Shown: positions 37,986 to 50,161 of the stretch, piece by piece
Numbering within the stretch: the stretch's first letter is position 1
How the letters are laid out: each line of letters opens with the position of its first letter
From: Apostichopus japonicus
Lineage: Eukaryota > Echinodermata > Holothuroidea > Aspidochirotida > Stichopodidae
Length of the DNA stretch: 64,000 nt
Assembly: GCF_037975245.1 (NCBI RefSeq)
Contig: NC_092564.1
Span: 10,828,484-10,892,483 of the forward strand
Direction of reading: 5' to 3'
Notes under the pieces: generated by a model
Seen by the model: the letters and a program-made list of their open reading frames with translations, nothing else
Databases searched by the model: none
What the model was told of the DNA's origin: nothing
Translations under genes and position numbers: made by a program

Positions 37986-38679
37986 CAGTTCGCTTCCTGG
38001 CAGCCGCTGGCTAACAATTCATACGTAATTGTAATTTGTAGCCTATTCTGTATGGGGGGTAACTGCCAAAGAATGTGAATGGCAGATATATTCGCCAGCT
38101 CGAAGGTTGTGTATTAGTTTTGTGGAGCAAGTTAGTACTTCACATTGTTTGAGTCAGCGAGCGTGAGAAATTACGCTAGCCTATCATATAATAGTATAGC
38201 TTAGGCCTAACGATAGGCTAGCTCACGTAGGCACTGGCGTCTATACTAGTTGGAATGCTAATCTAGGCCTAATATGATATTCACTAGACAATTAACGTAA
38301 GTAAAGTAAGTCACTTTATATCTTCCGACAAAATACTAGACCTAACTGGTTGGGCCTAATTACTTTCTGGTTAAGGCTAGTACAGTTAGGCTAGGCCTAA
38401 CTTAATTAGCCTAGGCCTAAATGTCTTTAAAATCCTACCAGAGTAGCCTACCATAGCCTAGGCTATGCCATCTAGCACTTAACAGTAACACATCCTCAAG
38501 AAACTAACTCGCAGCCGAACAAATTAGCTTAGGATGAAAGCTCTCTCTTTTTTTTTTCCATCATGACAGGCAAGGCCGTTGGTTTCTTCTCCAACTTTCA
38601 AGAATTAAAACAATAGTTTCCTCCCTGAAATTATTTTTTGGGGTTGAAACCAACGTTTTTCAGGGGAGGAAAGAAAGAC

Positions 38680-38958
38680 AAAGTGACTATTCTTACGACT
38701 AGTTGTAAGAATAATTTCCGACTACGCATGCGCAGTTGCTATTTTTATGACCAGGAGTACTATTTTTACGACGAGGAGTAACAATAATTTCCGGTTAGAG
38801 TTAGGGTTAGGATTGAGGTTTAGGGTTATGTTTAGGGTTAGGGTAACCCCTACTACATGCGCAGTTGCTTTATTTATTTTACTGCGCTTGAATTCGCCTT
38901 TGTCGTAAGAATAGTTTATAAATAATTGTTACGACTAGTCGTAAGAGTAGCCACGGCC
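38680..38958. mobile_element. inverted-repeat element with telomere-like core, 279 bp
   Basis: GTGACTATTCTTACGACTAG on the left mirrors CTAGTCGTAAGAGTAGCCAC on the right with few mismatches. The 10-mer AAAGAAAGAC stands outside both ends (38670-38679 and 38959-38968), a likely target duplication. The middle holds degenerate TTAGGG repeats (about 38798-38850), and ATGCGCAGTTGCT occurs twice. A 10-bp duplication would suit Mutator-like transposons. Confidence 0.6.
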
Positions 38959-38968
38959 AAAGAAAGAC

Positions 38969-40938
38969 GGCTTGGCTGTGGAAAGAATTAATTTAGGTAT
39001 AGTGAAGCAACTGTACGTGGTAAATGTGTCTTGTGATTTAGGAGAGTTTGGTGAAAGAAAGGAACATATTTCAAAGAGACACTTGTACTTGTAGTAATTG
39101 AAGAAACTGGTAAATAGGAAAACAAGGAGAGGAACCAAGGAGGGCAAACCTACTGTATCTAGGCTAAATTGTCTATGTTATTTCATTCCCACAATGAATG
39201 CCATACAAGCAAACAACCCATTACTGTACCACTATGAATTCCACGCATGTAAATTACCCCATGTTCGCATACAATCCTATGCAAACAATCCGGCCTATTC
39301 ACAAACATTTTTTATCTTCCAATCACTGAACAGTTACAAGATACCTGGTCACATTTTCTATTTTCATACAATCACAACTTTCTTTAGCTTACTCTACAAG
39401 AATATGCAGTCAGAGCCTACAGAACAACAGTCTCCTCCCTTGAAAATAGTATGTTACTTTCCTTAACCATGTTATTTTTCACCCTTAACTTTACCTTTCT
39501 CCCTTTAAATCTTTTCTTACAGTTATTCCACTTACAACATCTATTCTTTCCACATAGCCTAGCCAATATGCCTCCCATGAAAAACCTTAGTTAACTCCCC
39601 TGGAAATGTTAGTTTCCAGTGAAAATGTACTTGACTCCCCTATGATGTAGAGGAGGTAAGTTACTCAACTTTTAAGTGGGAGGAAAATAACGTTGTTAGG
39701 GGAGGGAACAAATGGCCCCAGGCTAGGCCTACCACCAAATGAAAATGGGAAACCTAGGCTAGCCTACCAAAGTGAAGTCTGGATAGAGATGAGGACGAAC
39801 TAGCCTATCCTAGGCTTCTTATACAAGCAACGGTACTTTGTAAAATGAAATTCTCAAGCAATTAGGCCTAGCTCTGTGGTCTAATTGATGTTAGTGATGG
39901 TTCAAGTATGGAGAAAACTCTCCATGAAAGCTGATGTTACCTAGCATAGGCAACTAAATTGATATACATGTATTAATTTGATCAACTAGCATAATTTTGA
40001 CCTGAAGCTAGGCTTAACAGTATTGGTCCAACTCTCGGCATATCTTTATCAGATCATAGCCTTCTATTGATGCCTAAGGCATGATTTTATGGTCTGCAGA
40101 ACTGTTTCACTAAAACTTTGATTATTATTAAACCGAATTCAAACTTTGCTAAGTCAACCTCTCATTGTTGAGTAATTGTCTTTAATTTGGTTTTTAATTT
40201 GAAAACATTGATTGAAAGTTGTGAGGAACACAACTCATGGTAAACACATATTAAGAGTATTGAGAGATAAGTACAAGATATAGTATCTCTGTCCTTGTTG
40301 ATATAGAATATTATTACACAGGTGCTAGAAGTCATGGAAGCACATGAGGGTTTACCATGAATATACTAATATGTTGTTGGTACTTGTGTATTGGCTGAAA
40401 AGCCAGTTTTCATCTTTGCTAAGTGTACATGTTGTAGCTTAAGTGTCGGTCCTTATTTCACTTGTCAAGTTTCTCGTTTCAAGAATGATGTTTATTTCAG
40501 ACATTTTTCAATTTTCCAGTTCCTCATGAATGTGCTTGCTAAGTTTGTTTAAACTAGTACATGCTCTCCAAATTGTTTGGCTGATAAAATGTTCTCAAAT
40601 TGTGTTGAATTCATTCCTTTCAATCAGCTTGACCATTATAGTGAACAATATACATCAAAGGAAGTTTTGGCATTTTACGAAGTACTCCATAGGTTTGATA
40701 GCAATGTCTAGTAAGGTTCATTAAAGAGTCATATTGCAAGTATTAAAAATAAACAGGCACTTAGTAACAAAAAGAGGTACAGTTTATTCATGTTTGTAAA
40801 CATTCATCAAAAAGGTATCTGCATACGCAAACTGGAAGATGATCTTATGTAAAACTACTTTAAAAAAAATACTAAAATTTATTTCACACCAAAGGTATAT
40901 ATAAACTGTAAATATTGCTTTGATATTTGTCTTTACAG
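38969..40938. other. gene-poor stretch
   Basis: About 2 kb without recognised gene. TAGGCCTA-like words are frequent around 39720-39870. Confidence 0.45.
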
Positions 40939-41010
40939 CATTGCATTGGCCACACTGATTCACAAGGAGACTCCATGAACTGTGACTGTAACATCCTGCT
41001 GGAGGTCTGA
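40939..41010 (+). CDS. possible terminal exon HCIGHTDSQGDSMNCDCNILLEV
   Basis: CTTTACAG precedes 23 open codons and a TGA stop; it starts in phase 0. The C-GH-(spacer)-C-C pattern close to the C-terminus resembles the last zinc-binding segment of I-PpoI-like His-Me endonucleases, which end in forms such as CxGH....DCxL. It lies 23 kb from the decayed domain at 17.8-18.2 kb, so membership in that gene is speculative. The same phase would also fit the chain of exons at 26.8-32.4 kb. Confidence 0.35.
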   Translation, partial: HCIGHTDSQGDSMNCDCNILLEV

Positions 41011-41368
41011 GACATTGAAGATTCTGTAATGCTTCCGTTTGGGTATGCAGTTTACTATAGTAACACAGAAATATTTAAGCTCTGGTATTTGTGTCGTTTA
41101 TTTCTGCCATTAAACCACAATCATATACATTTGTTTATACATAGTTATATCAATGAGGCAGCAGTCAGGGTTGTTTAGGTAGTCAGGGGGAGGGAGGAAG
41201 GGAGGGAGTGTATAAAAATGAGTCTAGTTGCAATGTCTATCTGCTTTCCAATATGAAATCTTCTTATCTTTTACAATACTGTCTCAGGTGAAAGAAGAAA
41301 ATTGAAGGAAAATTGTAAGTCTTGGATGTCTGTAATGAAGCTGGATCAGGTTTAGAACAAGTGGTTGA

Positions 41369-41600
41369 AAGATCATAAACTCCACCAAATACGAGAAGAT
41401 CCTTCAAGCCTGTCCTCTACAGAGAGATCTGGAAGTGTTATCTGGAGGTGATTTAACAGAAATTGGAGAAAAAGTAAGATTCAAGGAAAACATCAGTGTG
41501 AGCCAGTATCATGAACATCAGTCTTGTCCTCTCAACAGTTGATTGTTGTCAAGATCATTTCTAAATGTAGGAGACACGGTGCCTTAGCCTGTTGGAACCA
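41369..41600 (+). pseudogene. ABCC (MRP) NBD1 exon fragment, 5'-truncated duplicate
   Basis: This segment repeats the 3' part of the exon at 42803-42979 at more than 90 percent identity by eye, starting within the region that encodes [14 protein letters not shown] and continuing through GDLTEIGEK. Here the exon keeps a proper donor (GTAAGA at 41474), but the 5' half with the QQAWIQN block and any acceptor is missing. It then continues into the same downstream intronic block and 70-bp repeats as the other copy. Confidence 0.75.
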
Positions 41601-42115
41601 GTCGGTATTTGGTGTGGTCTGTTTTTGTGCTAACTGTACGAGACACAGTGCTTTAGCCTATTGAAAAAGGTAACTGGTGTGGTGTGTTTTTGTGTTAATT
41701 GTATGAGACACGGTGCCTTAGCCTGTTGGAACCAGTCGGTATTTGGTGTGGTCTGTTTTTGTGCTAACTGTACGAGACACAGTGCCTTAGCCTATTGAAA
41801 AAGGTAACTGGTGTGGTGTGTTTTTGTGTTAATTGTATGAGACACGGTGCCTTAGCCTGTTGGAACCAGTTGGTATTTGGTGTGGTCAGATTTTGTGCTA
41901 AATGTATGAGACACGATGCCTGAGCCTGTTGGAACAAGTTGGTATTTGGTGTGGTCAGTTTTTGTGCTAAATGTACGAGACACAGTGCCTTAGCCTGTTG
42001 GAACCAGTCGGTATTTAGTGTTGTCTGTTTTTGTGCTAAGTGTACGAGACACAGTGCCTTAGCCTGTTGGAACCAGTCGGTATTTGATGTTGTTTTGTGC
42101 TAAACTACTATTCTT
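41565..42115. repeat. tandem repeat, about 70 bp, alternating subtypes
   Basis: Eight units marked by GAGACACRGTGCCTTAGCC at 41568, 41640, 41704, 41775, 41838, 41907, 41978 and 42047. Units with CCTGTTGGAACCAGT alternate with units having CCTATTGAAAAAGG in the first half, forming a dimer. Degenerate units continue through 42240-42600 and 43070-43460. Confidence 0.9.
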
Positions 42116-42769
42116 ACAGAAAGGCTGAACAAGTTCCATGATAAAGTTTGTACAGAGTGACACATTCCACTCATTCCAAGCAACCATGACAACATCAAAA
42201 TGAAGCTAAAAAATTGGTTTCTTAGTTTATTGGCATGAGATGCTAATTAATGTAGTCTGTTTTTGTGCTAAATTATTGAGACATGGTGCCTTAGTTTATT
42301 GGTATTAGTTTTTAATTAGAAATGTAGGAGACATTTTTGTGCTAAATGTATAAGACCTCAGCCTTAGCCTATTGGAACCAGTCGGTAATTGGTGTGGTGT
42401 GTTTGTATTAAATTGATAAGTTCTGCCTTAGTTTATTGATATGAGTTGCTAATTAGTGTGGTCTGTTTTGTGCTAAATTAATGAAACCTGTTGCCTTAGT
42501 TTGTTGGAATGAATTTGCAATAAGTATTTTGGTTGTCTAAAATTAATAAGACATTGTACCTAGTTTGATGGAACGAGTTGGTATTTAGTGAGGTCTTTCT
42601 TGAGAGTTGTTCAAACCAGTGTCCAATAACTTTGATCTGACCATAAAATTTCATTTCTTTCACAAATTGCCCCTCTAGAAGAGTATACATGTTTTGTCTC
42701 ACGGCTGACAGTTTGGTTGTTAACAGGGTTTGCCTTTTTTACTTTTGCTGTTACTTTGAAGAAAAGTGA

Positions 42770-43087
<318 letters not shown>

Positions 43088-43699
43088 TAGCCTGTTGGAA
43101 CCAGTTGGTACTTTGGTGTTGTCTGTTTCGTGATAAATTAAAGAGACATTGTGCCTTAGTTTGGTGGAATGAGTAGCTAATTAGTGTGGTCTGTTTGTGC
43201 TAAATTGAAGAGGAGTACTGTGATAATTTGTTGGTAGTTAGTGTGGTGTGTTTGTATTAAATTTACAAGTTTTGCCTTAGTTTATTGATATGATTTGCTA
43301 ACTAGTGTGGTCTGTTTTGGGCTAAATTAATGAGACCCGGTGCCTTAGTTTGTTGGAATGATTTTGTAATTAGTAATTTGGTTGTCTTAAATTGATGATT
43401 GTTGCCTTAGATTGTTGGAAAGAGTTGCCAATTAGTGCGGTCTGGGTTGTGGTAAATTAAAAAGACAGTTGATTGTTGTCAAGATCAGAAAACTCAAAGA
43501 TGAGCTGATTTGATGGAAAAACACCAGCTAAGCTGGAAAGCTGCAATATACAGTCAAGGTTAGTCATAAGAAAGAAAGGTTCATAAAAATGTAATATATA
43601 TTTAATTATGTTTCCACCAGTAAAGCTTCAATCACAGCCTAAAATTTGTTGGAATTAGTTGCTAATTAGTGTTTAATGTTTTGTGCTAAATGTACGAGA

Positions 43700-43778
43700 C
43701 TTACTTTGAAGAAACCTGGCTAATTTCTTTTGCATTCCTCTCCTTTCCTTAGGGTTCTGTGGATTATGTTGGTCAACA
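43700..43778 (+). pseudogene. third partial copy of the ABCC exon border
   Basis: TACTTTGAAGAAACCTGGCT through CTCCTTTCCTTAG and GGTTCTGTGGATTATGTTGG repeats the intron end and exon start seen at 42752-42830 (encoding GSVDYVGQQ). It stops after the QQ codons, directly where the Jockey-type element begins. Confidence 0.7.
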
Positions 43779-44041
43779 GTTAGCTTTTTGACATAGCGCC
43801 ACCCCATCATCCTTCACTCTATGACTTACTCGCCATTTACAAAACGTACGCGTCCTTGGATACCAACACAACGCTGCCGAGTACACTTTCGATTCACAGT
43901 GTGTCTCTTCAAAAGGAGTTCCTATTCTTTCCGTCCGCCGTCTTAGGCTGGAGACTAATTCTTTCTGGTAAGTGAAGTTTATGATCAATTTCATTGTATA
44001 GAAGCCATTTAAAACCAATAGGGAGGGGCTGTTTTGCCAAT

Positions 44042-45030
44042 ATGACAACCCCTTACCCACCTATAACCGCCGTCCTAGTCGAAAACCTAAACCTCTCTGA
44101 TTTTGACATAGACATTAATGACTGGATCCCTGTACAAAAATAGCAGAAAAAGACAACGTCCAATCTACGTTGAAATAAACCCATCTCCTAACTCCAAACC
44201 AACCACCAAAAAGTCCGCTCAAACAATCATTGTATCAGGAATCTTACCAGAACTATCAAAAAACCCAATAAACACTTGCTAAACTAATCAATGAAGAAAA
44301 ACCAAATGCCATGATCTCAAATATAAACCGTCTTCGTAGTAACGACATCCTAATCACCCCATGACCCTAAATCTGCAAATATCCTCCTGAAACCATGGAC
44401 TCAAAAGACTAAACTAGGCAACCCCAAACCAAGAATCCCCCAAAAAGTATGACAAAGAAACTTCTCCGTAGTAGCCTGTGGCATAAACCCTGAAATTCAA
44501 ATCAAAGATATTGAACAAGAACTCAAAGACCAAGAATACACCCCAATACAAACTATAAGACTCATTAGTCATGCCACAAACAATACAACTTGGAAAGTAA
44601 AAATGACGTTTGAAGAACAAGAGCCTCAACAATCCCTAATCAAACAAGGTTTCTACTTAGGATACTCTAAACACAAAACAGAAGAATACCACAAACCCCC
44701 CCCCCCCCCCCAAATCACTCAATGTTTCAAATGTCAACTTTTTAGACACACCCACCATACTTGCAAAAATCAAACCAGATGTCTCAGATGTGGCGATAAC
44801 CACAGAGTTAAAGACTGTCCCAAACCAAAAGAAAACCCAAAATGTGCCAATTGCTCAGGGACTCATGTCGCCCTTTACAAAGGATGCCTAAAATTTAAAG
44901 AAGCTAAAACTGAAAATAATAACAAACAACAAGAACAAAGAACCTACGCGAATGTAACCAATTTTACCCCTAAAAGTGAAATAACAAATAAAATCGTCAC
45001 TGAAAAAAACTTAATATCGCAACCTTTGTA
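44042..45030 (+). pseudogene. Jockey ORF1, gag-like
   Basis: Starts MTTPYPPITAVLVENLNLSD...DWIPVQK and hits TAG near 44140; later frames recover the protein, ending in CFKCQLFRHTHHTC, CLRCGDNHRVKDC and CANCSGTHVALYKGC. These three knuckles, the last in the form CxNCxGxHxAxYxGC, are characteristic of Jockey ORF1. A Gln/Asn/Lys-rich tail follows. Multiple stops and frameshifts lie between 44140 and 44600; a 12-base C run near 44695-44710 is the likely origin of one shift. The intact 142-codon frame is 44603-45031. Confidence 0.75.
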
Positions 45031-45203
45031 ATTGAATTAGTACAATACACCTTCCAAAAAGCCAACATTAATATTAAATCTGACGACCTTGCCAGTTACG
45101 CCACCATGTTAGCACTAAAACACCTAAACTTAAATATCCCAGAAACTGTAATTATGGAATGTCTCCACCATCCTTCAATATTTAGCCCTCCTCAATCACC
45201 TAC

Positions 45204-47951
45204 ATGACAAGCACACTCCCTCCTTCGGTCAAGTTCCTCCACCTAAACATCCACAGTATCCTTCCAAAATTAAGCCTCCTACTTACTATATTCGCCAACC
45301 ACTCCCCGGATATCATTTCGTTAAAGGAAACTAAACTAAATAAAAATTCCCACCTTAGCATCCCTGGTTACCAAACTTTCAGACACGATATCTCTCGCTC
45401 TATGGGAGGAGTACTTATTGCTGAAAAAACCAACCTCAAAGCCACCCTCCTCCCAAACAAACCCAAACAATTGAAATTGTACTCGAAAGAGACAATAAAC
45501 CTCTCCACATTATTAGCTATTATAGTCCCCAAATGAGCCCATATCCACAATCAAAAAAGTTCTAATAAAAATACAATACTACTAGGAGATTTAAATGCCC
45601 ACCACATCATTTTTGGTAGCACCAAAATATCTGAAAAAGGCATATCCCTCTTAGAAATATGTGATAAACACAACTTAACAATAATTAACCAAAATACCAA
45701 AACTAGGATAAACCCAATAAACAATAATACTGAACTACTTGACTACGCCATAACCTCAAACCACCTTGCAACTAAAACTCATTCGATTCAAATCCTAGAA
45801 GATGACCTAATCAGTGACCATTTTCCACTCCTTTTTGAGCTAGACATAAACCTCAGTCGCATCCAAAATAACGAATTAACGTATAATTACAATAAAACAG
45901 ACTGGACATCATTTAAAAAGGATCATAACAAACAACACTATTGCCAATTACCACAACAACAAGCTAAATTACATCGGCATATATTGTGACAGCATTGCCC
46001 AACATATCTTTAATACCTTCAAACAACACTGCCCATTAAAAACAAAACAGAAATCCAAAACTAAATAGGAATATTCTTACACTAAATAACTCAGACTTCA
46101 CCTACATAGAACCTATATGATCTCCCCAGATCCAACTCTAAAAACCTAAATTAACCAACCTAAAAAACAAATAAATAGACAAATATCGGCGGTTGACCAA
46201 AACCGAATCCAAAACAAATGCGATTCAATCAATAATGACAAAAACCCAAAACACTTTTGAAAAATTAAAAAAATATCATAAACCCATTACAACCCAAACA
46301 CAGGTAATACAGACGAATGCCTTAGAGATAAAGTAGGTAACCTCATCACAAAAACTTAAGACCAAATAAAGCTTAGTGAATCATACTTGAAAACTATATT
46401 CAATATCTTAGATGGCCCTCCATATGATAATAGATTCCAACACAAAATAGACCGTACAATTATCTCTAATGCAACCAGCTTTATCCCCAACTTCTAAGGA
46501 TGTCTCAACAAAAACATCCCTCTACTCAAAGAAATAGATATAAATGATGGGTATAGTGCCACTGAATATGCAAAAATGCCTCCTCCCCTGGTCTTGACAA
46601 CATAAATGACCTAATGCTAAAAGATTCCCCTCCGTCGGCCTCCGATATTTATTAACTCTCATATTTTCCCATTATTTAACAAACTCCTTAGACTGGGTCA
46701 TTTCCCAACCCGGTGGAAATCCGCCAAAATGATTTTAATACCGAAAACTAAGTAAGGAGACACCAAAATTCAAAACTATCAACCAATTAGTCTCCTACCA
46801 GCCTTAGGTAAGATTTTCAAAAGAATTATAGATAACCGCACCAGAAACCACCTTGAGCAAATGAATCACTTTGCCCGTATCAATCAGGCTAATTCCGCGC
46901 ACACAAATCTACAATAAACCAAACTTTCCACCTTTCCATAGAAATTTGCATCGGCTTCATAAAAAAACATGATACCACTGCCCTCTTCCTTGATGCCGAA
47001 AAGGCGTTCGACAAAACTTGGCACAACGGCATAAGAATTTAACTACTTAACTTTAATCTCCCCTGCAATTACACCAGACTTCTTTCCTCTTTCTTTAGTG
47101 ATTGCAATGCCAAAATATGCTACAAAAACCAACAATCAAAACCTATTCCACTTGGTGCAGGTACTCCACAGGGCGCTGTTCTCAGCCCCCTCCCCTGCAC
47201 CCTATTTGTTAATGATTAGAACATCCCCCCTCTATCTGAATGCAACTATAGTCAGTACACTGACAACATAGCCATTTGGAGCACCAGTAAAAATATCTAT
47301 ATGACGGAACTAAATATTAAAAGAGCAATTACACATCTCGAAAATTGGTGCTCGATGTGGAGAACAAAAATATATCCCTCAAATCTAACCTAGCCAATTT
47401 CTCCATAATAAACTCAAAATACCATAACCATATTTCCAAAATTAATCTTTTCAACACCTCAATCACTGCTACTCCTAATGCAACCTTCCTTGGTACCACT
47501 TTCGATAGCAAATCTACTTTGTAACAGAACTGCAGGACGCTGCTTCCAACTTAAATCCATTCAAATCCTCTCATACAAATATAACTTCCCTCCGAAAACA
47601 ATTATCCAAATCTATAAATCCATAGTAAAACCGATTCTCAGTTACGGGAGAATCTCCCTGCTCTCTAATCCCAATAAACAAATTTTAAACAGAATCCACA
47701 CCACAGCTTATCGACTCGCACTCAAAATCCCTACTTATATTGCTACTTTGTACGTTCTCCGTGCAGGAAACACAAAATCTACTTTCACCCGACTTGAAGA
47801 ATTCAACACCAAGTTATACAAAAACAACCTCGAGAACGACCCTTTGATTGAAGACCTCCCCCTGAAATACAAAGTCGCAACAACTCACTACCCAAATACC
47901 AAACCCTTTCTGTATTCACAATTGTTACTACTTAAAGTCTCATTCCATTAA
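45204..47951 (+). pseudogene. Jockey ORF2: endonuclease and reverse transcriptase, dead
   Basis: Endonuclease: FLHLNIHSILPKL, DIISLKETKL, GYQTFRHD, GGVLIAEK, GDLNAHHIIFGS, LLDYAITSN and ISDHFPLLFEL. RT: FPTRWKSAKMILIPK, YQPISLLPALGKIFKRII, FLDAEKAFDKTWHNGI, AGTPQGAVLSPLPCTLFVND, and QYTDNIAIW where active elements have YADD. The second catalytic Asp is Asn and the Ala is Thr (about 47253-47267), so RT would be inactive even without the stops. AFDKTWHNG and the order of blocks fit the Jockey clade. The C-terminal region is open from 47478 to 47951 (TAGRCFQLKSIQILS...KPILSYG). Confidence 0.8.
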
Positions 47952-48374
47952 AAAAATCCTTTCCTAAATGGGTCTAGGCCCAAGTATACTTATATATACA
48001 GATTATATTGTTACCAAACAATAGAAACCACAACCACTCCCTACCCAAACAATAGAAACCACTCCGTCTCCACAATTCTCAGTACTTAAAAAATTCCTCT
48101 CCTTTAGAAATCCCTCCCTAATTGACTCTTCGACTCTGACCTCGGATATGATTATGGCTATCCTGTCCTATGTAAATATATAAGACTTCATTTACCAGCA
48201 ATTCCCTGACTGAACATAGACAACCTCTAAAAGAAAAAAATGTCTATTCTATAAAAACAAACTTATTATCCCCCGTAGGACCTCTCGCCAGGTCGACCAG
48301 GGGTTAAACTCCTTTTGTTTTGATATCAACAACAACAAAAACAAAACTTTTACTCAAATTTAAAAAAAAGGTAA

Positions 48375-48540
48375 CTAATTTCATTTATTTCATTTCATTT
48401 ATTGATTTTTATTCTATTTTAACATAAGTATGACATATGACATAGAAGGAGATAAGAAACAAAACTTGTGAAAGGAAGTGTACTAAAAAAACCTATAGGG
48501 CTTGTCGGGTAGTGACACTCCCTAAAAACTTAATGTGGAA
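48375..48540 (-). mobile_element. LINE 3' tail, truncated
   Basis: On the minus strand the stretch with CACTTCCTTTCAC, followed by a T- and A-rich tail of ATTTC units, resembles the 3' terminus of the CR1-group family (ACTTCCTTTCACCTTGT...). The hairpin is not clear, so it is a diverged relative. It sits between the Jockey element and the SRP68 exon. Confidence 0.45.
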
Positions 48541-48578
48541 GACATCATGATTAGATTTTGGTTTCATTTAATCAATAG

Positions 48579-48657
48579 GTGGAGGTAGAGGAATTGGACA
48601 CTCTTGCACAAGATATCAACGGCTTGAAGTACTCTGCTCAGGCGGCCTCCATTCTAG
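48579..48657 (+). CDS. SRP68: SRP68, signal recognition particle subunit, penultimate coding exon
   Basis: Acceptor ATCAATAG and donor GTATGT enclose VEVEELDTLAQDINGLKYSA then QAASIL, ending in phase 1. The block matches the region of SRP68 just before its conserved C-terminal domain (a helix with ..L...I...K..LQAAAILD). SRP68 pairs with SRP72 on SRP RNA in the cytosol and helps target ribosomes making secretory proteins to the ER. The exon joins in frame to 49863 (G plus AT gives Asp: SILDSNEP). Upstream exons of this roughly 600-residue protein were not found in the window. Confidence 0.85.
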
Positions 48658-49862
48658 GTATGTACTTAATAATAATATAATAATAATCATAATAATAATA
48701 ATAATATTCAATTTACTGTGTTTGGAAAGAAACTTTTTGCTGCTTTGGATGAAGATTAAGGATTCTTGTTTTTCAAAAGGCAAAATGCAAGATGGACTAT
48801 ATATGAAAGGATGAATACCAAAAATTAAGAAAAGAAATTGGGTGGGGGGAGGGGGAATCAGGCAGAGACCATCATGTTACTACCCTGTTAATTTTGTGTA
48901 GGACCCTGGTTAATTCAAAAGGAAGAAATCCCTTTAGTACCCTTGAGTTTCTGAAAGGGTTCTTCTTTGGGATAACGGTGGAGAGACATATCGATGTTCT
49001 CTTTTGGGTCTGATCGTCAGGAAAATGCAGATTAAACTGCCGTGTCCATTTGGAACCTGGGAATTGAACCCTGCTACTGGAACAAATGTATTCCATCAGA
49101 GCATAGACAATGATTCAGAGAAATATGGCCTTTATATTAATAATCTGTTGTTTTCTTTCCCAAATTTTTCTCTTTGGTTAAACAATGAGTGAAAAGATTC
49201 ATTCGGTTGGAAGCAGCACCATCCCTTTTCACACTTTTTTTTGGGGGGGGGGGGGGGGGAGAGACCTATTAGCCCTTAGGGTCTGAAAATATTACAATAG
49301 GATTATTGTGGTGGACAGGACAGACAATAGTTATTTTTGCTTGTAGCTGAATGTATGATGTCCAGGGATCACAAGGAAGTATCAAAAGCCCGATCAAAAC
49401 TGCCGTTTTTTTGTACTATCGAAATTTGTCAGAATAAAGAAATTGAAAGCCAAAATATAAAGAGTTTATCTGGCCTTGTAGACTGCGATTGAACCAGTCT
49501 CTGTCATCTACAAATAATAGAAAGTGGGTATCCATTTCTGTTTGTGACAGCAATAACAAAAAATGACTGCAAATTAACAAGTTTTTGTAAACTTTCTCTA
49601 TTCAGGGATTCGAATCCCAAATTCCACTCGAATATACCCCCCCTACTTCTGAACTGTCACGTAGCTCAAGGTGACAAACTTACTACAAAGATGAGAATAG
49701 GCCTTAGTTGGTTCCTAATTCAATGACGTTTCTCACAGTTAACTGAATTGACTTCCCCCACCCTCCGGATTATCCTCACCCATAGAAAATACCCTCTACC
49801 CAAGAATACTTTTAAAAAAAAAACCATGGCTTACCAAGAACCTCTCTGCGTTCATTTTTCAG

Positions 49863-50161
49863 ATTCCAATGAACCTTCCATCAGCAAAAGAATGGCGCAA
49901 CTCGGTCTGAAGGACAATCGACCGCTGGCGGAATGGCTTGACTGGTACAACGCCAACCAGCCGGACCTGGCCGCCAAGCCCAACTTCACCACATTTCCAC
50001 TGGACTTTAAGCCGTCACCGTGCAAACCGCTCTTCTTTGACATAGCTCTGAACCATATAGAGTTACCCTCCTTGGACGAGAAACTGGAACAGAATAAATC
50101 GTCCCCGCAGGGGGGTCTGGGTGGGTTCCTGCGTGGATGGTGGAGCGGGGTTGAAAAGTAA
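49863..50161 (+). CDS. SRP68: SRP68, terminal coding exon
   Basis: After TTTTTCAG the reading frame gives DSNEPSISKRMAQLGLKDNR, PLAEWLDWYNANQPDLAAKP, NFTTFPLDFKPSPCKPLFFD, IALNHIELPSLDEKLEQN and a Gly/Trp-rich tail GGLGGFLRGWWSGVEK, then TAA. The FPxDFxPxPCKPLFFDxALNH block followed by a P.L..K.EQ motif and a short GL.G...G tail is the hallmark of the SRP68 C-terminus, the part that contacts SRP72. GC content is clearly higher than the surroundings, as expected for a conserved exon. The frame is intact over 98 codons. The first in-frame ATG at 49826 lies in the intron and should not be taken as a start. Confidence 0.95.

Larger units (their letters stand above)
43780..48345 (+). mobile_element. 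Jockey-clade LINE, full-span but decayed
   Basis: An A- and C-rich insertion of about 4.5 kb. It has a 5' leader, ORF1 with CCHC knuckles, ORF2 with endonuclease and RT, and a 3' end with TCGCCAGGTCGACCAGGGGTT followed by a short CAA-rich tail (ACAACAACAAAAACAAAAC). It interrupts the third ABCC border copy. A second, twice-truncated copy lies at 55118-56489. Confidence 0.8.
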
